Assembly (NCBI GenBank): GCA_963717385.1
Contig: CAVQWE010000027.1
Location: forward strand, 124,001-188,000
From: Sva-07 sp963717385
GTDB lineage: Bacteria; Actinomycetota; Acidimicrobiia; Acidimicrobiales; Ilumatobacteraceae
DNA length: 64,000 nt
Direction: 5' to 3'
The position numbers and the translations under genes were made by a program. Shown piece by piece: positions 34,760-43,460 of this stretch. The notes beneath the pieces were generated by a model, which ran no database searches, was not told the DNA's origin, and saw nothing but the letters and a program-made list of their open reading frames with translations. How positions within the stretch are numbered: the first letter of the stretch is position 1; every line of letters starts with the position of its first letter.

Positions 34760-35662
34760 ATGGTCGCAGCATTCGCCGCCGTCGCGTTCGGAGTGGTGGC
34801 ATTCGCCTGGCTGATGCTTCGTCCGCCGTCGGATCGCAGCGTGGCAGCGTTCGCCGACACGTACGCCGTCCCGTTGACACCCGACAACGTCGATCAGCTC
34901 CGTCGCTACATCTGGTGGACGCGTCGCTGGCGTGCAGGCGGAGTGGCCGTCGCACTCATCGCCGCAGTGGTGATGGCGACCATGTGGAATGGCTCGGTCG
35001 AACTCGGCTACGCGCCATTCGTCCTCGGCTACAGCGCCGGGTCCCTCCTCGGCGAACTCTTCCGCCCGGCCGAGCGCCGGCCATCGCACGTTGCAGCATC
35101 TCTCGAACAGCGCCGGCTACGCGACTTCGTGGTGACCCCGTTCATCGTGGCCACCGTCGCGGTGCTGATCGCAAGCCTGATCCCGGCGGCGTACCTGCTC
35201 GCGACGAACCCCCAGCGATCGTGGATCGAGCCGACGGCGGTGCCCGATGTCGCTCGGCCGCAGGACTGGTTCGTGCTGCTGCTGGCAGCGGTTGCGCTCG
35301 GCATCGCAGCGCTGTGCTGGTTCGGATGCCGAGCCCTGATCCGAGCACCGATACCTGCCGACACCCGCGGCCGAATGGCGGTTCGGCACGCGATCCGAAC
35401 CGCCGCGATCCTTTCGGTGATCGGTGGGTCGACCATGGCGATCAGCCTGGCCGGATCGAGGCTGCTGACTGTCGCAACCTCGCTGTCTCGCAGCGACAGC
35501 ACCATCGTCGACTGGGTGGTCGGCCTGTGCACTGTTCCGCTCCTGCTCGGATTCTGGTGGGGGGCGCTCCTCACCCTGACGTCGGTCCCACGCTTCGCTC
35601 CGTTCGCAGGGCGCCTTCCACACCTCCCGCCCACCGAGCGCGACATGTCACCCGGACGCTGA
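34760..35662 (+). CDS. Multi-pass membrane protein of unknown function
   Basis: 300 residues with about seven hydrophobic helices (about 1-18, 52-70, 78-92, 125-150, 168-187, 208-225, 245-265). No catalytic motif is visible and I cannot name the family. It is coupled by TGATG to a short GntR-type regulator, an arrangement common for integral membrane proteins controlled by YtrA-like regulators, in which the regulator senses the membrane or cell-wall state. Confidence 0.7.
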   Translation: MVAAFAAVAFGVVAFAWLMLRPPSDRSVAAFADTYAVPLTPDNVDQLRRYIWWTRRWRAGGVAVALIAAVVMATMWNGSVELGYAPFVLGYSAGSLLGELFRPAERRPSHVAASLEQRRLRDFVVTPFIVATVAVLIASLIPAAYLLATNPQRSWIEPTAVPDVARPQDWFVLLLAAVALGIAALCWFGCRALIRAPIPADTRGRMAVRHAIRTAAILSVIGGSTMAISLAGSRLLTVATSLSRSDSTIVDWVVGLCTVPLLLGFWWGALLTLTSVPRFAPFAGRLPHLPPTERDMSPGR

Positions 35663-36019
35663 TGGAGATCCGCCTCGACCCCGACGACAAGACGCCGCCG
35701 TACGAACAGATCAAGGCGGCGGTGATCGGGCTCGTCGCGTCGGGAACACTCACGCCGGGCTTCCGGCTACCGCCGATCCGACAGCTCGCAGGCGACCTCG
35801 GGGTGGCACCCAACACCGTGGCGCGCTGCGTACCGCGAGCTCGAAGTCGACGGTTTCGTCCGCTCCCGCGGCCGACGCGGCACCACCGTGATCGGCCGGC
35901 CGGCAGCCGCCCCCCGGACGTCGCCTGCGATCGAACAGATGGTGCGCGACGCACGCAGCGACGGTCTCGATGGTGCCACGATCCTCGACCTCGTCACGCG
36001 TGCGATCGCCCGCACCTGA
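35662..36019 (+). CDS. GntR-family regulator, YtrA-like (one extra base at 35827)
   Basis: About 118 residues, the short GntR form with only a helix-turn-helix and a small tail. MEIRLDPDDKTPPYEQIKAA and GTLTPGFRLPPIRQLAGDLG belong to the winged helix; recognition helix VAPNTVAR. The frame breaks at 35827: removing the T restores VARAYRELEVDGFVRSRGRR, the canonical GntR continuation. Likely represses its own operon in response to membrane stress. It ends 85 nt before the glycosyltransferase, separated by repeat copy C. Confidence 0.85.
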
Positions 36020-36022
36020 GAT

Positions 36023-36057
36023 CGTGGTTCCCCCAGCCCGGGTCTCTGGGAACCACG
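36023..36057. repeat. 35-bp interspersed repeat, copy C
   Basis: Starts CGTGGTTCCC, core CCGGGTCTC after five variable bases, ends GGGAACCACG; 4 nt after the GntR stop. It may also terminate that operon. Confidence 0.85.
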
Positions 36058-36065
36058 GGGGTTGC

Positions 36066-36081
36066 GTTACCGGGTGGTAAC
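36066..36081 (+). promoter_or_regulatory. Operator GTTACC-GGGT-GGTAAC before the glycosyltransferase operon
   Basis: Same half-sites and 4-nt spacing as at 10276-10291. It ends 10 nt before the -10 box and so would cover the -35 region; binding should repress. Confidence 0.6.
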
Positions 36082-36091
36082 GGTGCACCGA

Positions 36092-36097
36092 TAGCCT
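36092..36097 (+). promoter_or_regulatory. -10 box for the glycosyltransferase operon
   Basis: TAGCCT, 7 nt before ATG 36105. Confidence 0.55.
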
Positions 36098-36104
36098 CGC
36101 TGCG

Positions 36105-37411
36105 ATGTCTGCTGCCGGTCTCGATCCTGACGCCCCCCTCAAGATCGCGTATCTCACCTACCGCGGCAAGCCCCATGTGGGCGGCCAAGGTGTGTACACA
36201 CGGCACCTCACCAAGGCGCTCGCCGATCTCGGCCACACCATCGAAGTGTTCGGCGGCCAGCCGTATCCGATCCTCGACGATCGCATCACGCTCACGAAGT
36301 TGCCGAGCCTCGACACGTTCAACGAGTACTTCCCCGGCCGTTTCCCGGGCTTCTGGGAGCTGAAGACCCGCGAAGACCTGCTCGAGATGGCCGCGTTCAT
36401 GACCGGGGTGTTCCCCGAGCCGCTCGCGTTCAGCGCCCGCGCCGCTCGCGAACTGAAGCCTCGTGCCGGCGAGTTCGACCTCGTCCACGACAACCAGTGC
36501 CTCGGTTACGGCATCTTGAAGATCGAGGAGAAGATCCCCACGATCGTCACGCTGCACCACCCGATCACCAAGGACCGCGAGCTCGAGATGAGCCACGCCA
36601 AGACCCTTCCTCGAAGCGCATGTCGGTCGGCCGCTGGTATTCGTTCGTGAAGATGCAGGGCAAGGTCGCCTCGAAGCTGCCGCGCATCGTCGTGGTCAGT
36701 CAGAACTCGATCGACGACATCCACACCGACATGGGCGTCAGCAACGACCGGATGCGCCTGGTGCCCGTCGGCGTCGATCCCGACCTGTTCAAGCCGCTCG
36801 ACAACGTCACCCGCCGTCCGGGCCGCCTGATCACCACTGCCTCAGCTGACGTCGCACTCAAGGGCCTCTCGTACCTGCTCGAAGCGATGGCGAAGCTGCG
36901 TACCGAACGCGACGTCACGCTCACCATCATCGGCAAGCCCCGGCCGGGACACTCGATGGATCTCATCGACTCGTACGACCTCGCGCCGCACATCGAGTTC
37001 GTGTCGGGCGTGACCGACGAGCGCATCGTCGAGCTCTACGCCGAAGCCGAGATGGCCGTCGTGCCGAGTCTGTACGAGGGCTTCAGCCTCCCCGCCATCG
37101 AAGCGATGTGCACCGGGACGCCACTGGTGGCCACCGACGGCGGCGCACTTCCCGAGGTCACCGGCACCGACGGCGAGACCGTGCTGCAGTGCCCGGCTGG
37201 CGACAAGGATGCGCTCGCGGCGGCGATCGCACGTGGCCTCGACGACGCCGAGCTGCGTGCCCGCATCGGAGCCGCCGGACGTCAGCGGGTGCTCGATCGC
37301 TGGACGTGGAAGTTGTGCGCCACGCAGACCGTCGAGCAGTACCGCGAAGTGCTCGCCATGCCCCAGAACGTCGCCAAGCTGCGCATCGAACGGACGGATC
37401 TGACATGTTGA
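36105..37411 (+). CDS. GT4-family glycosyltransferase (frameshift near 36615)
   Basis: About 435 residues, GT-B fold. N-terminal acceptor domain: KIAYLTYRGKPHVGGQGVYT (glycine-rich loop) and IVTLHHPITKDRELEMSHAK. C-terminal donor domain: LVPVGVDPDLFKP, and the E-x7-E motif in PSLYEGFSLPAIEAMCTG. It moves a sugar from a nucleotide-sugar to a lipid or other acceptor. The break between about 36605 and 36620 (the ACCCTTCCTCG stretch) is of the missing-base type, unlike most in this window. First gene of a three-gene overlapping unit with a methyltransferase and a terpene-cyclase-like protein. Confidence 0.85.
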
Positions 37412-38157
37412 CGATCAAGTTCGACCAGCTCGGCCTGCAGCCCGGTGACCGGGTGCTCGACGTCGGCGCCGGCTTCGGCCGCCACGTGTTCGAGTGCGCC
37501 CGCCGAGGCGCCGACGTCGTCGCGCTCGACTACGCCGAGGACGAGGTGATCCAGACCCGCGCCACGCTCGGCGGCATGGTCGACGCCGGCGAGATCGACA
37601 TCGAACGCTTCAAGGGCGTGCTGCGCGGCGACGCCACCCGCCTGCCGTTCGCCGACGGCTCGTTCGACGTCGTCATCACCTCCGAGGTGCTCGAACACAT
37701 CCAGGACGACGTCGCCGCGATCGCCGAGATGGTCCGGGTGCTCAAGCCCGGCGGCCACTTCGCCGCCACCGTGCCGGCCTGGTTCCCCGAGAAGATCAAC
37801 TGGATGTTGTCCGACGAGTACCACGCCCCGAAGAGCGAGGGTGGCCACGTCCGGATCTACAGCGCCACCGAGCTGTCGGCGAAGCTGCGCACCGCCGGCC
37901 TCGACCTGCAGGGTCACCACCGTGCGCACGCACTGCACTCGCCGTACTGGTGGTTGAAGTGCGCCGTCGGGCCTCGCAACGACGACAACGCAGCGGTGAA
38001 GAAGTACCGCGAGTTCCTCGAATGGGACATCATCGAGCAGCCGACGGTCACCAAGGTCGCCGACCAGGTGCTCTCGCCGGTGCTCGGCAAGAGCATCGTC
38101 TTCTACGGCATCAAGCACGCCGGCGCACCCGCCGACCGGGAGCACGCCGTTCGGTGA
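37405..38157 (+). CDS. Class I SAM-dependent methyltransferase
   Basis: 250 residues from ATG 37405, overlapping the glycosyltransferase 3' end by 7 nt. Motif I is VLDVGAGFGRHVFECARRG, followed by DYAEDEV, a post-I region ending in DGSFDVVITSEVLEHIQD (motif for UbiE-like enzymes), and VLKPGGHFAATVP. It transfers a methyl group from SAM; the partner genes suggest a lipid-linked sugar or polyprenyl acceptor, but this is not proven. GTGA overlap with the next gene. Confidence 0.85.
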   Translation: MLTIKFDQLGLQPGDRVLDVGAGFGRHVFECARRGADVVALDYAEDEVIQTRATLGGMVDAGEIDIERFKGVLRGDATRLPFADGSFDVVITSEVLEHIQDDVAAIAEMVRVLKPGGHFAATVPAWFPEKINWMLSDEYHAPKSEGGHVRIYSATELSAKLRTAGLDLQGHHRAHALHSPYWWLKCAVGPRNDDNAAVKKYREFLEWDIIEQPTVTKVADQVLSPVLGKSIVFYGIKHAGAPADREHAVR

Positions 38158-39171
38158 AGCACGTCGCTCACCTCCCGGGCGTGCTCAGCGCCAACGAATT
38201 GCAGACCACCGGGGAACACCTCGCGTCGCTGCAGCTCGACACCGGGATGATCCCATGGTTCCCCGGCGGTCATTGCGACCCGTGGAACCACGTCGAAACC
38301 GCGATGGCGCTCGACGTCGCCGGCTTCCACGACGAGGCCGAACACGCCTACGACTGGCTGGTCGACACCCAGCGTCCCGACGGCTCGTGGCACGCCTACT
38401 ACCACGCCGACGGCTCGGTCGAGGACGCCAAGCTCGACACCAACGTGTGCGCGTACATCGCCACCGGTGTGAGCCATCATCTGCGCCTCACCTGGGACCA
38501 CGGGTTCGCCGAGAAGATGTGGCCGACGGTCGAACGGGCGCTCGAAGTTCGTGCTCGGGCACCGTCGGTCCGATGGATTGCCGCTGTGGGCGGTCGAGGC
38601 CGATGCGCAGCCGTGGGACTACGCCTTGGTCACCGGCACCTCCAGCATTCAACACTCGCTGCGATGCGGCGCTCGCCTCGGCGAACGTGTCGGCGAGGCT
38701 CGGCCCGAGTGGATCGCCGCCGCCGACGTGATGGCTCACGCGGTCCGCACACAGCCGACAGCGTTCGAACCGAAGACCCGCTGGGCGATGGACTGGTACT
38801 ACCCGGTGCTCACCGGGGTGCTCACCGGCGAGGCCGCCAAAGCACGCCTGGCCGAAGGCTGGGAGACGTTCGCGATGGAGGGCCTCGGGATTCGCTGCGT
38901 CAGCGACGAGCCCTGGATCACCGCGTCGGAGACCGCCGAGTGCGCGCTCGCCTATGCGTCGATCGGCGACATGTCGACAGCCACCGACCTGCTCGAATGG
39001 ACACGCACCCATCGCCGAGACGACGGCTCGTACTGGACCGGGATCGTGTACCCCGAACCGGTGCTGTTCCCCTTCGACGAGCACACCTCGTACACAGCGG
39101 CTGCCGTGGTGTTGGCGGTCGACGCGATCACCCGCGCCACCCCTGCGAGCGACGTCTTCGTCCCGTTCTGA
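38154..39171 (+). CDS. Terpene-cyclase/prenyltransferase-like alpha-barrel protein (frameshift near 38550)
   Basis: About 338 residues from GTG 38154. It shows the helix-rich alpha/alpha barrel pattern of squalene-hopene cyclase and protein prenyltransferase repeats, with QW-like stretches QRPDGSWHAYYH and HRRDDGSYWTGIVYPEP. It is half the length of a full cyclase and I see no DxDD catalytic motif, so it may bind rather than cyclise a polyprenyl chain. The break near 38550 is of the extra-base type: without one G the frame runs RALEFVLGHRRSDGLPLWAVE. It overlaps the methyltransferase (GTGA) and is probably the last gene of the operon. Confidence 0.7.
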
Positions 39172-39253
39172 GGCCGCGTCCAGTGGCGATCGACGCGTTG
39201 AATCTGCGAGCGCTGCGGTGACCGACACTGAGCGCGCCAGGAGCGCCGACTGT

Positions 39254-39259
39254 TACGTT
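39254..39259 (+). promoter_or_regulatory. -10 box for the acyltransferase gene
   Basis: TACGTT, 8 nt before ATG 39268. Confidence 0.5.
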
Positions 39260-39267
39260 GCTCTGCG

Positions 39268-40024
39268 ATGAAGTCGACGTTTGCCAGGACCATCTTTTCG
39301 ATCTGGAGCTGGTTCGCGCTCGGCGTGATCGTGATCGTCTGGACACCGATGGTCGCCATCGTCCGACTCGTCACGATGCCGTTCGACAACGGTGCGTACG
39401 CCGCTGGCTATCTGTTCCGCAAGCTCACCGTCGTCCACGAGCGGCTCACCCCGCTGTGGAAGTTCCGCACCTCGGGCACCCTGCCCGACGACATGCGTCG
39501 CCCGTACGTCGTCGTATCGAACCACGAGAGTTTCGTCGACATCCTGCTGATCTCTCACCTGCCGACCGAGATGAAGTGGATGTCGAAGATCGAGATCCTG
39601 CGCATCCCACTCGTCGGCTGGATGATGCGACTCGCCCGCGACATCCCGCTCGAACGCGGTGACGCCACGTCCACCGCCAAGGCGCTGCCGCGTCGAGCGA
39701 ACGTCTCGAACTCGAAGGTCTCGGTGATGATCTTCCCTGAAGGCACCCGTTCGAAGACCGGCGAACTTCGCGAGTTCAAGTCCGGCGCGTTCCGTCTTGG
39801 CGATCGAGCACCAGGTGCCAATCCTGCCGCTCGCCGTCTACGGCACGCGCGACGCGCTGCGCAAGCACGACTGGCGCCTCGGCTACGCGGAGGCCGAGGT
39901 CCGCGTGCTCGACCCGATCCGCACCGAGGGCCTCACGATGGACGACATGCCCGCGCTGCGCACGCAGGTGCGCGACATCATCAGCGCCGCTCGCGACGAT
40001 CTGCGTCGCGAGTTCGCCGACTGA
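39268..40024 (+). CDS. 1-acyl-glycerol-3-phosphate acyltransferase, PlsC-like (frameshift near 39800)
   Basis: About 251 residues. One or two membrane helices at the N-terminus, then the PlsC domain with the H-x4-D catalytic motif in SNHESFVDILL and the substrate-binding motif FPEGTRSKTG. It transfers a fatty acyl chain to lysophosphatidate in membrane lipid synthesis. The frame breaks near 39800, where CTTGG reads as if one T were extra: without it the protein continues GAFRLAIEHQVPILPLAVYG. The C-terminus ends RREFAD. It follows the terpene-cyclase-like gene by 96 nt with its own promoter. Confidence 0.88.
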
Positions 40025-40041
40025 ACCGGGCACGTTCACCC

Positions 40042-41226
40042 GTGGCGTTCCAGGCACCTGTCCGTCTCCTCGCGGCAGCCGACCGTCGGTCCCGGCTGCG
40101 CTCCTGGTCGCCATTGCGTCCAGCACAGCGGTGTTCGCCGCCACCCCGTTTCTCCTCCCGGCGGTCTCCGACGAGTACGACGTCGCCGTCAGCACCGCTG
40201 GATGGATGTCGACCGCACAGCTCGCCGGTTTCGTGTTGGCATCCTGGGTGGGCGGGCGGTTCCTGCGCCCCGTCCGTTCGGTGTTCGTCATCGGCACCCT
40301 GATCGGCGTGCTCGCCAACCTTGCCTCGGCGGGGGCGCCGACGTTCGAGCTCCTCGCGCTCATGCGATTCGGGAGTGGCCTGTCGCTCGGCTTCGCCGCC
40401 TGGATCGCCTGGCAAGCAGCCTTCGGCGACACCGAGAAGACCGGCGACGTTGCCGTGGTCGGCCCCTTGGTCGGCATGGTCATGTCACCGCTGATCGGTG
40501 TTCTTGCTCGAGTCGATCGGTGTCCGCTGGCTCTTCGTCGCTTCTCGCGCTGATCACGGCCACACCGTTGATCTGGAGGGGACAGGTGGCGCCAACAGAC
40601 CGGTTGCGACCGCATCGCACACGCCACACCCCCACCAGAGCAGCGCGAGCGATCCTGTTCGCGCTCGGCACGATCACGCTCGGCGGCTCGTCGGTGTTCG
40701 TCTACAGCGCGGCGATCGGCAAGGACCTCGACGGACTGTCGCCGCTGACGGTGTCGTTGCTGTTCAGCGGCAATGCGCTCGGCAGCCATACCGTCGGCGC
40801 GATGGACCGGACGCCGCGGCCCCGCCGGGCGTCTGGTTTCTCGCCACCGCCGTGTGCGCGTCTGGCGATCGCTGCCTCGCGAAGCGGCGTCGTGTTCGGC
40901 GCTGCCATCGTCGGCTGGGGATTCGTGTTCTTCATGGGAGTTCCCGCCGCGTTCAACCTGCTCGCTGAACGATCGAACTTCCCCGAAGAACGCGCCGGAG
41001 ACGCTCAGGCGATGATGGCCCTCGGCCGCGTCTTCGGGCCGATCATGGGCGGCACCTTGCTGGCAGCCGGGTCGGAAGTGACACTCGGATTCGTGTCCGC
41101 GCGCAGTCATGTCGTTCGGCGCCTTGCTGCTGCTGTACGTCGACCGGCAAGCGATTCGTGGTCGTGCGCCAATACGGCGCGTGGGCGGCGTCGCGGGCGT
41201 CAATCGACTCGACGCAGCACGCGTAG
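40042..41226 (+). pseudogene. MFS transporter with about six frameshifts
   Basis: Joined pieces give a 12-helix major facilitator: FAATPFLLPAVSDEYD, then STAQLAGFVLASWVGG, GFVFFMGVPAAFNLLAE and FGALLLLYVDRQ. To follow the protein the frame must change near 40100, 40507, 40545, 40792, 40832, 40854 and 41105; apart from the first, the shifts are all of the extra-base type. The drug or metabolite it exported is unknown. With so many breaks in 1.1 kb it is either a real pseudogene or a stretch of poor consensus; the surviving protein pattern in every frame favours the second. Its 3' end runs into the convergent methyltransferase gene. Confidence 0.65.
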
Positions 41227-41832
41227 CGAACCGGTTGCCGACACCAACTGGAAGCGCCCCGACTCGAGCGCCGGCCGGAAGATCTGTTCGTACGGTGGGC
41301 GCCCACCGTCCGCTGGATCAGGGAACACGTCGTGGATCGCCAGCGTGCCTCCGACCGCGACGTGTGGCGTCCAGCCCTCGTAGTCGAGCCGGGCCGGCTC
41401 CTCGCCGTGGCCGCCGTCGATGAAGAGGAACGACAGCGGCGTGGTCCACGTCGCCGCTACGAGCGGCGATTTGCCGACGACAGCGATCACCGAGTCTTCG
41501 AGCGACGCGTCGTGGATCGCTGCCCGGAAGAAGGGCAGCGTGTCCATCTTGGCGGTGCGTGCGTCGACGACCTCCATGTCATGGTGATCCCAGCCCGCCT
41601 GGTTCTCCTCGGAACCGCGATGATGATCGACGGCGAACAGCACGGTGCCCGACCGCTCGGCGGCATCGCCGAGCCAAATCGTCGAACGACCGCAGTACGA
41701 GCCGACTTCGAGCAGCGGGGCCCCCGGCACCGCGTCCGTCGCAGCAGTCGCGGCGTCCCAGAGGGCGTCGCCTTCGTCGGCGGGCATGAACCCTTTCGTG
41801 GCGAGCGCGAGTTGACGACGCTCCGGCGTCAC
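41200..41832 (-). CDS. Class I SAM-dependent methyltransferase (MTase_24-like)
   Basis: 210 residues from GTG 41832, overlapping the nitroreductase stop (GTGA). It has a Rossmann core with LLEVGSYCGRSTIWLGDAAE (motif I), VLFAVDHHRGSEENQ, and LFIDGGHGEEPARLDYEGW, as in the macrocin-O-methyltransferase/CmcI-like family. The segment VGGTLAIHDVFPDPADGG follows as usual. It methylates a hydroxyl or similar group of an unknown small molecule. The partner nitroreductase may act on the same compound, because the two genes are translationally coupled. Confidence 0.8.
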   Translation of the reverse strand: MTPERRQLALATKGFMPADEGDALWDAATAATDAVPGAPLLEVGSYCGRSTIWLGDAAERSGTVLFAVDHHRGSEENQAGWDHHDMEVVDARTAKMDTLPFFRAAIHDASLEDSVIAVVGKSPLVAATWTTPLSFLFIDGGHGEEPARLDYEGWTPHVAVGGTLAIHDVFPDPADGGRPPYEQIFRPALESGRFQLVSATGSLRVLRRVD

Positions 41833-42482
41833 CAGGTGTCCCAGTGAATGATCGAGTCGGGCTCGGGGCGCATCGCCCGCTTGAAGTCGGTGCCAACCGT
41901 GTACGCCAACGGCGTCAGGCACGCCTGCTGGATGTCGTCGAACGGAATGCCGACGACGTCGGCGACCTCTTTCTCCATCATCAGCGAGATCGTGGTCCAC
42001 GCCGTGCCCAAGCCGCGAGCGCGGGCAGCGAGCATGAAGCTCCACATGCCGGGCAAGATGTTGCCCATCGACGATGCCGCCGCCATCGCCGGCGCACCGT
42101 CGACACGACCTGCCGTGCACCCGAGCACCAGGGCGGGGGCCTCGGCCATGTGTTCGGACAGGTAGGTGGCCGAATCGACGACGCGCTCCTGCTGGGCCTG
42201 CTCGGCGTCGCCGTCTTTCTGGATTGCTCCGGCGTAGAACGGCATCGAGGTGTAGATCGCCCAGCACTGCTTGTAGATCTCACCGATCGCCTTGCGCTTG
42301 TCGGCGTCTTTCACGACGACGAACTGCATCGTCATCATGTTCGAGCCCGACGGTGCTTGCATCGCCGTGGCAACGCACTCACGGATCACATCGTCCTCGA
42401 CGGGCCGAGCGAAGTCGAGCCGTTTACGAACGGCACGAGTGGTGTTGAGTACGTCGTCAGCGGACAGATCGATGAAGGCCAT
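41829..42482 (-). CDS. Nitroreductase family protein
   Basis: 217 residues from ATG 42482. FMN-binding nitroreductase fold: TTRAVRKRLDFARPV at the N-terminus (phosphate binding), MQAPSGSNMMTMQFVVV, and C-terminal ISLMMEKEVADVVGIPFDD with ACLTPLAYTVGTDFKRA. These enzymes reduce nitro groups, quinones or enoyl bonds with NAD(P)H and FMN. Substrate is unknown. It is the first gene of a two-gene unit with a methyltransferase. Confidence 0.88.
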   Translation of the reverse strand: MAFIDLSADDVLNTTRAVRKRLDFARPVEDDVIRECVATAMQAPSGSNMMTMQFVVVKDADKRKAIGEIYKQCWAIYTSMPFYAGAIQKDGDAEQAQQERVVDSATYLSEHMAEAPALVLGCTAGRVDGAPAMAAASSMGNILPGMWSFMLAARARGLGTAWTTISLMMEKEVADVVGIPFDDIQQACLTPLAYTVGTDFKRAMRPEPDSIIHWDTW

Positions 42483-42488
42483 CCGGCG

Positions 42489-42494
42489 ACTGTA
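42489..42494 (-). promoter_or_regulatory. -10 box for the nitroreductase gene
   Basis: TACAGT on the minus strand, 6 nt before ATG 42482, in the 24-nt gap to the divergent thioesterase gene. Confidence 0.6.
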
Positions 42495-42506
42495 GGACGT
42501 GCCAAC

Positions 42507-43416
42507 ATGACGGCTGTCATGGAGAGCCCGCAGCCCACCGATCCACCGCCCGCCCGAGACAACCAGGCAGCGCTCGACGACCTGGTCACGTTGCTCGACC
42601 TCGAGGCGATCGAGGTCAACCTCTTCCGTGGCCGCTCGCCCGATGAGAACCGCCAGCGGGTGTTCGGCGGCCAGGTGGCCGGGCAGGCGCTGGTTGCCGC
42701 CGCTCGAACCATCGACGAGAAGGGGCGCCTCGTGCATTCGCTGCACGCCTACTTCCTGCGTCCCGGCGACCCGACCGTGCCGATCCTGTACGAAGTCGAC
42801 CGCATCCGCGACGGTCGCAGCTTCTCGACTCGCCGCGTGGTGGCCATCCAGCACGGTCGTGCGATCTTCAACCTGCAGGCGAGCTTCCACGACGACGAAC
42901 CCGGCCCCGACCACCAACTGCCCATGCCCGACGCCATGGGTGACCCGCTGGACACTCCCTGACTTCCACACCCGTATGGCGCCGTATGCCGCGCAGATCG
43001 GCGACTGGTATCACCGACCCCGACCGATCGATCTGCGCTACGTCGACGGCGACCCCACGAGCCGGCGTGGCCATTCGACCGACAAACAGCACGTGTGGCT
43101 CCGTGCCGACGGCGTGCTGCCCGACGACCCGGTGCTGCACGCCTGCGTGGTCACCTACGCCAGCGACATGACGTTGCTCGACACCACCCTGCTGCCCTTC
43201 GGGCTCGACTGGGACACCCCCGGGATGCAGATGGCCAGCGTCGACCATGCGATGTGGTTCCATCGCCCGTTTCGCGCCGACGACTGGCTGCTCTACGCCC
43301 AGTCGGCGGTCTCGACCTCATCGGCGCGCGGCATGGCGCAGGGTTCGATCTTCACCAGCGATGGAAAGCTGGCCGTCAGCGTGGTGCAGGAAGGGCTGAC
43401 TCGAGTCACCAACTGA
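42507..43416 (+). CDS. tesB: Acyl-CoA thioesterase II, TesB-like (frameshift near 42955)
   Basis: About 302 residues, double hotdog fold. N-terminal half: LLDLEAIEVNLFRGRSP, RVFGGQVAGQALVAAARTID and SLHAYFLRPGDPTVPILYEV; C-terminal half: YASDMTLLDTTLLPFG, VDHAMWFHRPFRADDWLLY and SARGMAQGSIFTSDGKLAVS, the end typical of TesB. It hydrolyses medium and long acyl-CoA to free acid and CoA. The frame ends early at a TGA in ACTCCCTGAC (near 42962) unless one base is dropped, after which PDFHTRMAPYAAQI continues the protein. Confidence 0.9.
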
Positions 43417-43460
43417 CCGGCCGACATGCGCCGCGGCAGTCGCAGCGCCAAGATGGTGGG

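Noticed and set aside
38258..38296. TGGTTCC ... GGAACCA inverted repeat resembling the 35-bp repeat
   Set aside because: It is inside the terpene-cyclase-like coding region (WFPGGHCDPWNH), has a different spacing and lacks the GGTCTC core, so it is probably due to codons alone.
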